From positions 1 to 22,433 of the forward strand of contig JALHTD010000189.1 in the NCBI GenBank assembly GCA_022865555.1: a stretch of 22,433 bases of DNA, in the 5' to 3' direction. Positions 6,796-13,070 of this stretch are shown here, in pieces (the first letter of the stretch is position 1; every line of letters begins with the position of its first letter). The DNA is from Thermoanaerobaculaceae bacterium (lineage in GTDB: Bacteria > Acidobacteriota > Thermoanaerobaculia > Thermoanaerobaculales > Thermoanaerobaculaceae). The translations under genes were made by a program, and so were the position numbers. The notes beneath the pieces are model-generated. The model was not told the origin of the DNA, made no database searches, and saw only the letters and a program-made list of their open reading frames with translations.

Positions 6796-8181
6796 GTGCC
6801 GACGTTGACGCTTGGAAAGGCTCCACGCCGCAGGCCGCGCTGGGTGGTGGTCGTCGCGCTCCTCGTGGCGGCGTACGGAGTGTGGGGAGCGCTGCGCCGC
6901 GGTCCGGCGCCTTCGGCGGTGATCGAGAGCGAGCGGCCGGCTGTCGGGCAGGCCACGAAGGTCGTGGTGCGCTTCGCAGAGCCCTCCGGTGGCCTCGGCA
7001 CGGTCAGGCTCGAGTTGGTGCAGGGTGAAAAGAGCGTCGTGCTGGGCGAGCAGCAATTCCCGCGCGCCGGTTCCTTCAGCCCAACGAGGGGGCGGTTCAC
7101 CGCCCGGGCGGAGCTCTCCGCCACCGTGGGGCGCGTGAGCCAGGAGTGGCTGAAGGAAGGTGAGGTCGTGCTGCGGGCGACCGCCGACCGCATGACGGGG
7201 CCGCTGCGCGCGAAGGCTCCGGTCGTGGTGGAGAAGCGCATGCAGGTGCGCCTGCGCCCGCCACGACTCGAGCTCGAGTCGAGGCAGCACTACGTCCGTG
7301 AGGGGGGCGCGGGTGCCGTGGTGTTCCGGGTCGGCGATGGGGTGGCCCGCTCCGGCGTGCGTGCCGGAGGGGTGGAGTCGCTGTCCTACCCCGCCCCGGG
7401 CGGCGGGGCCGGGGAGCGCTTCGCCCTGTTCGCGATCCCGTGGGAGTTGGACGACTCCGGTCAGGTGAGGCTGTTCGCCGAGGACGACGCGGGCAACCGC
7501 GTGGAGCTGCCGTTCGTGGACCTGTTCAAGAAGGCCCCGCCGCGCGCCGACACGCTCGAGCTGACCGAGGTGTTCCTCGAGAAGGTCGTACCCGCGATCG
7601 CGAGCGCGACGCCAGGTTTCGACGCCAGTGGGAGCCTGCTCGACCAGTACCTCCGGATCAACGGCGAGCTGCGACGCTCGGTGCTGGCCCAGATCGCAGC
7701 GCTAGCGCGCGACTCGGAGCCGCGCTTCCTGTGGCGGGGAGCGTTCCAGCAGATGCCGAACACCCAGCGGCAGGCCGGCTTCGCGGAGACACGAACGTAC
7801 GTGTACCAGGGCAGGGCCGTGGACCATCAGACGCACCTGGGGCTCGACCTGGCGTCCACCGAGCGCGCGCCGGTGCCGGCCGCCAACGCGGGGAAGGTCG
7901 TGTTCGCAGCCTGGCTCTCGATCTACGGCAACGCCGTGATCCTGGACCACGGTTACGGCCTCCTGAGCCTGTACGGCCACATGTCGACGCTCGACGTCAA
8001 GGTCGGCGCGGTGGTGGGCAAGGGCCAGAGACTCGGGACAAGCGGCTCGACCGGGCTCGCGGGCGGCGATCACCTCCACCTCGAGATCTTCGTGCAGGGA
8101 AAATCCGTGGATCCGCTCGAGTGGCTCGACGAGCACTGGATCCGAGACAACATCGCGACCAAGGTGAGGCTGCCGTCGTGA
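6796..8181 (+). CDS. Membrane-anchored M23 (LytM/lysostaphin-type) metallopeptidase
   Basis: 461 aa from a GTG at 6796 with AGGGAGAA upstream. A basic N-terminus and a single hydrophobic helix (about residues 16-32) give an anchored periplasmic protein. A long, probably beta-rich middle (about 40-250) without a recognised domain precedes the C-terminal peptidase. Zinc-site residues are complete: H347-x3-D351 in THLGLD, H395 in YGHMS, and H426-x-H428 in GDHLHLEI. The expected activity is hydrolysis of peptide cross-bridges in peptidoglycan (M23 family); the intact motif argues for an active enzyme rather than an EnvC-like activator. It lies 63 bp downstream of the AmpG-like gene, possibly co-transcribed. 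A TACACT hexamer at 6749-6754 could be its own weak -10. Confidence 0.88.
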   Translation: MPTLTLGKAPRRRPRWVVVVALLVAAYGVWGALRRGPAPSAVIESERPAVGQATKVVVRFAEPSGGLGTVRLELVQGEKSVVLGEQQFPRAGSFSPTRGRFTARAELSATVGRVSQEWLKEGEVVLRATADRMTGPLRAKAPVVVEKRMQVRLRPPRLELESRQHYVREGGAGAVVFRVGDGVARSGVRAGGVESLSYPAPGGGAGERFALFAIPWELDDSGQVRLFAEDDAGNRVELPFVDLFKKAPPRADTLELTEVFLEKVVPAIASATPGFDASGSLLDQYLRINGELRRSVLAQIAALARDSEPRFLWRGAFQQMPNTQRQAGFAETRTYVYQGRAVDHQTHLGLDLASTERAPVPAANAGKVVFAAWLSIYGNAVILDHGYGLLSLYGHMSTLDVKVGAVVGKGQRLGTSGSTGLAGGDHLHLEIFVQGKSVDPLEWLDEHWIRDNIATKVRLPS

Positions 8182-8208
8182 TAGGACGTCGTACCGTCAG
8201 GGCGCCGG

Positions 8209-8237
8209 TTGCCGGCTGCACAGGCGGGACATAGACT
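8209..8237 (+). promoter_or_regulatory. Probable leaderless promoter for the thioesterase gene
   Basis: TTGCCG (8209-8214), a 17-nt spacer, then TAGACT (8232-8237): a reasonable -35/-10 pair. The -10 ends exactly 6 nt before the ATG at 8244, and no Shine-Dalgarno is present in the GACGCC between them. Confidence 0.6.
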
Positions 8238-8243
8238 GACGCC

Positions 8244-8711
8244 ATGAGCGGTGAGCCGAGCCTGCAGGATCGCTACGCCCCGACCACCCGCTGCTTCGGC
8301 TGCGGGCCGGCCAATCCGGAGGGGCTGCGCATCAAGAGCTTCGTGCGGGCGAGCGAGGTTGTGTGCGAGTGGACGCCCTCCCCCCACCACGAGGCGTTCG
8401 ACGGTGTCCTCAACGGCGGGGTCATCGGCACGCTCTTCCACTGCCACTGCAACTGGACCGCGGCCCACCACCTGATGGCCGCCAGCGGAGCCGAAACGCC
8501 GCCGTGCACGGTGACCGCGGAGTATCGTGTGGTGCTCAAACGCCCCACGTTTTCGGCCGGGCCTCTCACGGTGCGCGCGCGGGTGGTGGAGTCGAGCGAG
8601 GACCGGGCGGTCGTCGAGGGAACCCTCGAGGCCGGGGGTCGGGTCACGGCGACGTGCCGCGGTGTGTTCGTGGCGGTGAGGGAGGGCCACCCCGCCTTCC
8701 ACCGCTGGTGA
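8244..8711 (+). CDS. PaaI-type hotdog-fold thioesterase family protein
   Basis: 155 aa. The N-terminal RCFGCGPANPEGLRI and central LNGGVIGTLFHCHCNW are typical of PaaI-like hotdog proteins, which hydrolyse acyl-CoA thioesters. The usual HGG...D active-site pattern is altered: Asn57 precedes the GG pair and His66 sits where a catalytic Asp or Glu is generally found. Activity may therefore be changed or lost. Single-domain length is normal. It is 62 bp downstream of the M23 gene but has its own leaderless-type promoter, so it is probably an independent unit. It is convergent with the SPFH gene, with 105 bp between the stops. Confidence 0.8.
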   Translation: MSGEPSLQDRYAPTTRCFGCGPANPEGLRIKSFVRASEVVCEWTPSPHHEAFDGVLNGGVIGTLFHCHCNWTAAHHLMAASGAETPPCTVTAEYRVVLKRPTFSAGPLTVRARVVESSEDRAVVEGTLEAGGRVTATCRGVFVAVREGHPAFHRW

Positions 8712-8747
8712 GGCCAGGTCAAGCTTCTCCGCACGAGCGACAGATGA

Positions 8748-8788
8748 GGCGAGACCCTTCGGCCTCGCTTCGCGCGGCCTCAGGGTGA
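8748..8788 (-). repeat. REP-like unit (TCACCCTGA...GAAGGGTCTCG) downstream of the SPFH gene
   Basis: Read on the minus strand this is TCACCCTGAGGCC, an inner GCGCGAAGCGA, then GGCCGAAGGGTCTCGCC. It has the same frame, TCAYCCTGA / GAAGGRTCTCG, as the copies at 12752-12908. It directly follows the hairpin at 8785-8820, the same order as at 12724-12788. With that hairpin it fills most of the 105-bp convergent gap. Confidence 0.5.
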
Positions 8789-8820
8789 TTCCGACTCGCG
8801 TGGTGGCGAGCCGGAATCAC
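8785..8820 (-). terminator. Stop-codon-flush hairpin, probable terminator of the SPFH gene
   Basis: Arms 8785-8799 and 8806-8820 pair at 14 of 15 positions around a 6-nt loop. On the minus strand the hairpin includes the TGA stop (8819-8817) of the SPFH gene. There is no U-run after it, so Rho-independent termination is uncertain; it could instead block exonucleases. Confidence 0.55.
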
Positions 8821-9707
8821 TTGGTGTCGAGGATCAGCGGCAGCCCGTCCTTGCCCGCGCCGATGATCACCACCTTGGCGTTCTGGGAGGCCGCCAGCTT
8901 CTCGGTCGCTTCAATTCCTTTCCAGCGCAGCAAAGGCTCGGAGATGCCCTTGGTCACGATCATCTGGAAGTCGGCGATCCCCTGGGCCTCGATGCGCTTG
9001 CGCTCCGCCTCCTGCTTCTCCTTGAGGAGCACGAACTGCATGCGCTGGCTGTCCTGCTCGGCGCGCAGCTTCTCCTCTATGGCCTGGGTCAGCCCCCCCG
9101 GGAGGCCGACGCGGCGCAAAGGTGTGGCCTCGACCATGATCCCCCGCGGCCCCACCAGTCTCTGCAAGTCCTTGAGGATGATCTCCGCCAGCATCTCCCG
9201 CTCGGAGGTGTAGAGCGCCTTGGCCTCGTAGCCGGCAGTGACGCCGCGCGCCACCGAGCGGAACTGGGGCTCGAGGATGATCTCGATGTAGTCCGGCCCG
9301 ATGCTCTTGTAGACCTCGGCGGTCTTGTCCGGGTCGAGGTGGAAGAGCGCAGAAAGCTCGAGCTGGACGGTGAGCCCTTCTTTGGAGGGCACGTCCATCG
9401 TCTCCTTGATCTCCTGTGTCTTGACGGAGAACTTGAAGATACGGGCCAGCGGGTTGACGAGGTTGATCCCCGCCTTGAGGGTCACCGGCGAGACGGTGCC
9501 GAAGAAGTCCACGACGCCGACGTGGCCGGCGGGGATCACCGTGAGCATCTGCGACACCGCGACGAGGACCGCGACGAGGCCCACAAGGCCCGAACCGGCA
9601 CGGCTCGCCCCCGCCACCGCAAGGCTGTCCCCGTGGCCGGCCTTCGCGAGCTTGCTCCAGGCCACCAGGGCGATGAGTGCAATCAGGACGCTCAGGATGA
9701 AGAACAT
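8817..9707 (-). CDS. Prohibitin / SPFH-domain membrane protein
   Basis: 296 aa from an ATG with a strong AGGAGG 3 nt upstream. Two hydrophobic stretches (about 2-19 and 41-58) lead into VIPAGHVGVVDFFGTV, the classic start of a prohibitin/SPFH domain. The middle contains EPQFRSVARGVTAGYEAKALY, and the long charged helix near 215-245 (EKLRAEQDSQRMQ, KEKQEAERKRIEAQG) is the usual SPFH coiled coil. Such proteins form ring assemblies in membranes and modulate proteases or lipid domains; HflC and prohibitins are the known relatives. No partner protease or NfeD gene is adjacent, so the specific role is open. A TAGACT hexamer on the minus strand (9738-9733) about 25 nt upstream could be its -10. Confidence 0.87.
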   Translation of the reverse strand: MFFILSVLIALIALVAWSKLAKAGHGDSLAVAGASRAGSGLVGLVAVLVAVSQMLTVIPAGHVGVVDFFGTVSPVTLKAGINLVNPLARIFKFSVKTQEIKETMDVPSKEGLTVQLELSALFHLDPDKTAEVYKSIGPDYIEIILEPQFRSVARGVTAGYEAKALYTSEREMLAEIILKDLQRLVGPRGIMVEATPLRRVGLPGGLTQAIEEKLRAEQDSQRMQFVLLKEKQEAERKRIEAQGIADFQMIVTKGISEPLLRWKGIEATEKLAASQNAKVVIIGAGKDGLPLILDTK

Positions 9708-9782
9708 GGGCCCTCCTTCACGATCTCAGGCAAGTCTACGGTATTTCGTGCGGGTTCTCCGTGGGGTTGTGCAGATGGGTCC

Positions 9783-12185
9783 GTGGTGAGGGCGCTTGAC
9801 AGCGCGCCCACGGCCGCCGAGCATGCGGGCCAGGCCATGCTCCTCTTCGCACTGAGCACGTTCCTCGCCGCGTTCCTGCTCTTCCAGGTCGAGCTGGTCA
9901 TCGGCAAGGCGATCCTGCCGTGGTACGGCGGGACGCCAGCCGTCTGGACCACCTGCCTGCTCTTCTTCCAGGTGGCGCTGCTGGGTGGTTACAGCTGGTC
10001 GCACGCGCTGATGGTCCGCACCGCACCCCGCCGACAATCTCTCGCGCACGGCATCCTGCTCCTCGGGTGCCTCGCGGTGCTGGGTTGGCACCTCGCGGTG
10101 TGGGGCTCCCCGCTGCTCCCTGGCGCGAGCTGGAAGCCCGCCGGGCAGGAGAGCCCCGTACCCGCCATCCTGTCGGTGCTGGCCGCCAGCGTGGGGCTGC
10201 CGTTCTTCGCGCTGTCGGCCACCGCCCCGCTGCTCCAGGCGTGGTTCTCGCGCGTGTGGCCCGGGCGATCCCCGTACCGCCTGTATGCCCTCTCGAACCT
10301 GGGCTCGCTGCTCGCCCTGCTCTCCTACCCGTTCTTGGTGGAGCCCCTGCTCCCCCTGCGCGCGCAGGCCAGGGTGTGGGGGCTGGGGTTCGCCGTTTTC
10401 GCCCTGGCCTTCGGCGCCTGCGCGGTCAAGGCGAGCGCGGCCTCTCCAGGGCTGGCGCCGGGTGCCGCGCTTTTCCCGGAAGGGAAGGCCATTCCCGCCG
10501 GGAAGGGGGCGGGAATCGCGCGGCGGCTCCTCTGGCTCGGTCTTCCCGCGAGCGCCTCGGTGATGCTGCTCGCCCTCACGAACCAGATCTCGCAGGAGGT
10601 TGCGGTCGTCCCGTTCCTCTGGGTGCTGCCGCTGTCCCTGTACCTGCTCTCGTTCGTGGTGTGCTTCCACGATCGGCGTTGGTACTCCCGGGCCGTGTTC
10701 AACCCGCTTCTGGCGGTTGCGGCGTTCGTGGCCTGCTTCCTCCTCTACCACGGGGTGGACGTGCCGGTTCTAATGCAGATCGGTGTCTGGTCGTTCGTGC
10801 TTCTCGTCTGCTGCATGGTCTGCCACGGTGAGCTCGCGCGTCTGGCACCCGACCCCCGCCACCTGACCGCCTACTACCTCGTGCTCGCCTCCGGCGGCGC
10901 GCTGGGGGGTGTCTTCGTCGCGCTGGTGGCACCGGTGGCATTCAGCGGGTTCTGGGAGCTCCACATCGGCCTCCTCGCCTGTGGCCTGCTGGCCCTCCTC
11001 GCGTTGCTGGAGGATCGCGCCTCCTGGCTGCGTGCGGGCAAAGCCTGGCCTTCAGTCCTCGCGGTCCTCACGGCCGTTGCTGGGACCGTCTACTTCCTCC
11101 TGCCTGGGATCCAGGGCTCCGCGCTCCGCCAACTGTGGCCGCACGCGGTCGCCGGGGTGGGGATCCTGCTGGCCGCCCTCTGGCTCGGCCGGCGTTCGCA
11201 AAGGCTCCCCCTCTGGCAGGGTCGGCCGCTCTTCGCCACGGGGTGCCTGGCGGTGGCGCTGATGCTTTTCTCGGTGGTGCTCCGGGCCCACATGGTGGCC
11301 GTGGTGGCTGGCTCGGTGGACGTCTCACGGGGTTTCTTCGGGGTGCTGAAGGTGGAAGAGGAGTTCCCTGGCGACCCAGCGCGGCACGTGTACCTGCTGC
11401 GCCACGGACGCATCCTGCATGGGCTGCAGTTTGCCTCAGAGGGCAAGCGCCGTCTTGCCACCTCGTACTACGGCGAGGGAAGCGGCATCGCCCTCGCGCT
11501 CCTCCACCACCCGAGGCGGGAAGCCGCCGCGCCGAGCGACCGCAGCCTGCGCATCGGCGTCGCCGGGCTGGGAGTGGGGACCATCGCGGCCTACGCCTGG
11601 GAGGGCGACCTCCTGCGCTTCTACGAGATCAACCCGGACGTTGTCCGGTTCGCTTCGGAAGGCGTGTTCACGTATCTCGCGGACACGCCGGCCCGCGTCG
11701 AGATCGTCCTCGGCGACGCGCGCGTCTCGCTGGAGCGGGAGGAGAGCCAACAGTTCGACGTGCTGGTCGTGGACGCCTTCTCGAGCGGGGCGATCCCGGT
11801 ACACCTCCTGACCACGGAGGCCTTCGAGGTGTACCTGCGGCACCTCCGCCGGGGCGGCGTGCTGGCCATCGATGTGTCCAACCGCACCCTCGACCTGACG
11901 CCGGTGGTCTGGGGGCTCACCCAGCATTTCGGTCTCGCCGCGGTGCAAGTCGCGAAGAGGGGGTCGGGTGACGGCACCTCCTGGGGCAGCCTTTGGATAC
12001 TGTTGACCCGCGACCCCGGTTTTCTCTCCACGCCGGCAGTGGCCGACGACGGCGCCCCACGTGAGGACCAGAACCAGACGTTCCCGCTCTGGACAGACGA
12101 CCACAGCAGCCTGCTCCCGCTCCTCAAGGCCTCGGCCTGGGACCCGGAGGCCCTCCCGCAGGGTGGGGACGACCGTGGCCGCTGA
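9783..12185 (+). CDS. MFS-like membrane domain fused to spermidine-synthase-like methyltransferase domain
   Basis: About 800 aa. The N-terminal two-thirds is polytopic and opens with FLAAFLLFQVELVIGKAILP and WYGGTPAVWTTCLLFFQ, the hallmark of fused MFS/spermidine synthase proteins. The cytoplasmic C-terminal part has the SAM/decarboxylated-SAM binding fold: GVAGLGVGTIAAY (Gly592 onward), an acidic strand end in FYEINPDVV, GDARVSLE, and VVDAFSSGAIPVHLLT with Asp664 at the catalytic position. Family function is poorly known; polyamine synthesis coupled to transport is a hypothesis only. The start is uncertain: tandem GTGs at 9783 and 9786, or the ATG at 9837 just before the first helix. A perfect TTGACA at 9796-9801 would serve the latter but lacks a convincing -10. 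Confidence 0.8.
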   Translation: MVRALDSAPTAAEHAGQAMLLFALSTFLAAFLLFQVELVIGKAILPWYGGTPAVWTTCLLFFQVALLGGYSWSHALMVRTAPRRQSLAHGILLLGCLAVLGWHLAVWGSPLLPGASWKPAGQESPVPAILSVLAASVGLPFFALSATAPLLQAWFSRVWPGRSPYRLYALSNLGSLLALLSYPFLVEPLLPLRAQARVWGLGFAVFALAFGACAVKASAASPGLAPGAALFPEGKAIPAGKGAGIARRLLWLGLPASASVMLLALTNQISQEVAVVPFLWVLPLSLYLLSFVVCFHDRRWYSRAVFNPLLAVAAFVACFLLYHGVDVPVLMQIGVWSFVLLVCCMVCHGELARLAPDPRHLTAYYLVLASGGALGGVFVALVAPVAFSGFWELHIGLLACGLLALLALLEDRASWLRAGKAWPSVLAVLTAVAGTVYFLLPGIQGSALRQLWPHAVAGVGILLAALWLGRRSQRLPLWQGRPLFATGCLAVALMLFSVVLRAHMVAVVAGSVDVSRGFFGVLKVEEEFPGDPARHVYLLRHGRILHGLQFASEGKRRLATSYYGEGSGIALALLHHPRREAAAPSDRSLRIGVAGLGVGTIAAYAWEGDLLRFYEINPDVVRFASEGVFTYLADTPARVEIVLGDARVSLEREESQQFDVLVVDAFSSGAIPVHLLTTEAFEVYLRHLRRGGVLAIDVSNRTLDLTPVVWGLTQHFGLAAVQVAKRGSGDGTSWGSLWILLTRDPGFLSTPAVADDGAPREDQNQTFPLWTDDHSSLLPLLKASAWDPEALPQGGDDRGR

Positions 12186-12243
12186 GCGCGCGTCGACCGT
12201 GGCGCGGCACAGAGGGAAGCGCACATGGCCACACCCGAGCAGC

Positions 12244-12273
12244 CTGCCGGTGACTTGAGGTCTGTGCTATAAG
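12244..12273 (+). promoter_or_regulatory. Probable leaderless promoter for the zinc-ribbon gene
   Basis: CTGCCG (12244-12249), an 18-nt spacer, then TATAAG (12268-12273, 5/6 to consensus). The -10 ends exactly 6 nt before a GTG at 12280, the same geometry as at 5524 and 8232. This favours GTG 12280 over the in-frame GTG at 12274. Confidence 0.6.
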
Positions 12274-12279
12274 GTGATT

Positions 12280-12726
12280 GTGCCCGATCGCAAATACAAG
12301 CATCGCGGTTACCAGGACGGTGAGCCCCGCGAGGAGAAGCGGCCTCCCTTCGAAGGGGGGCCGCGCGAACGCCCCGAGGGTCCGCGGGGCCGCGGCCTGG
12401 GCGCGCCCACCGCGACCGTATTCCGCTGCCGGATGTGCGGGACAAAGCAGCAGCTCACCGGCTCGCTGCCCTCTGACGCCACGTGCACGAACTGCGGCAA
12501 CGACCTTCACACCTGCTCCAACTGCGTGCACTTCGACACCTCGAAGCCCAACGAGTGCCGAAAGCCCGTGCTGCAGCGCATCACCAACAAGAGCAGACGC
12601 AACACCTGCGAGCTCTTCACCCCCAACACGGTCCAGGAGTTCGCTTCCGAGCGACCCTCAGCGGATAGCAACGCCGCCTCCAACAGCCCCCGCGCCGCCT
12701 TCGACGCCCTCTTCAAGAAGAAGTGA
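12280..12726 (+). CDS. Small zinc-ribbon protein with eight paired cysteines, function unknown
   Basis: 148 aa from GTG 12280. The first 45 residues are polar and charged (DGEPREEKR, many Gly, Pro and Arg), likely disordered. Then come C50-x2-C53 and C69-x2-C72, which look like one four-cysteine zinc ribbon. C79-x2-C82, C93 and C110 could make a second zinc site. The intervening KSRRN is basic, so nucleic-acid or protein contact is conceivable. The C-terminal SPRAAFDALFKKK is a short basic tail. I recognise the type as a conserved hypothetical but cannot assign a function. It is transcribed alone from its own promoter, and its stop codon is the first base triplet of a perfect hairpin. Confidence 0.82.
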   Translation: MPDRKYKHRGYQDGEPREEKRPPFEGGPRERPEGPRGRGLGAPTATVFRCRMCGTKQQLTGSLPSDATCTNCGNDLHTCSNCVHFDTSKPNECRKPVLQRITNKSRRNTCELFTPNTVQEFASERPSADSNAASNSPRAAFDALFKKK

Positions 12727-12754
12727 TCACAACTCGCCCCGCGAGTTGTGATCA
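12724..12754 (+). terminator. Perfect stop-codon-flush hairpin after the zinc-ribbon gene
   Basis: TGATCACAACTCGC (12724-12737) pairs perfectly with GCGAGTTGTGATCA (12741-12754) around a 3-nt CCC loop. The first three bases are the TGA stop of the upstream gene. There is no U-tract, so it is either an unconventional terminator or a 3'-end stabiliser. It is closely related to the hairpin at 8785-8820. Confidence 0.6.
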
Positions 12755-12908
12755 TCCCGAGCGTAGCGAGGGATCCCATCGCGACGCGAATCAAAGTCAT
12801 CCTGATGCCGCCACAGGCGACAGAAGGATCTCGTCGCGACGCATACAAAGGTAATCCCTCGCCCCGCGAGTTGTGGTCATCCTGATGCCCCGCCCCAGCG
12901 GGGCAGAA
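12752..12908 (+). repeat. Cluster of three REP-like TCATCCTGA units
   Basis: Part of the gene-free stretch 12727-13070. Three units begin TCATCCYGA at 12752, 12797 and 12877. The first two continue to GGATC followed by TCGCGACGC (12780-12788 and 12834-12842). Inner stems differ in sequence but keep pairing: TGCCGCC/GGCGACA in unit 2, and a perfect 8-bp TGCCCCGC/GCGGGGCA in unit 3 (12886-12893 with 12898-12905). A 24-nt direct repeat, 12734-12757 against 12859-12882 with one mismatch, spans the hairpin arm and unit start. No coding frame is convincing here. Confidence 0.6.
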
Positions 12909-13010
12909 GCGCTCCAGAACGCAACGGAGAATCTGACTACCCTGTGCATTGGTGGAACTCGGGCGTCGAGCGTCTGGGGGAGATCAGCGGTCCGACGTTG
13001 GGGGGAGAAG

Positions 13011-13051
13011 CCACCCCGGGGCACCGGGAGGTGGGTGATGCCCCGGGGTGG
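13011..13051 (-). terminator. Hairpin terminator candidate at the end of the dcw cluster
   Basis: Perfect 13-bp arms, CCACCCCGGGGCA (13011-13023) and TGCCCCGGGGTGG (13039-13051), flank a 15-nt loop. It begins 20 nt beyond the ftsZ stop codon. On the minus strand it is followed by CTTCTCCCC, pyrimidine-rich but not a U-run. Confidence 0.6.
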
Positions 13052-13070
13052 TTGGTAGAGCCAGGGCCGG

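Noticed and set aside
9796..9824. TTGACA with a -10 candidate GAGCAT upstream of the ATG at 9837
   Set aside because: The -35 is perfect but the -10 matches only 3 of 6; not strong enough to fix the gene start, so it is mentioned only in the gene entry.
9726..10751. Minus-strand open frame of about 340 codons inside the MFS/spermidine-synthase-like gene
   Set aside because: Translation is Glu/Arg/Gln-rich without domain features; a compositional shadow.
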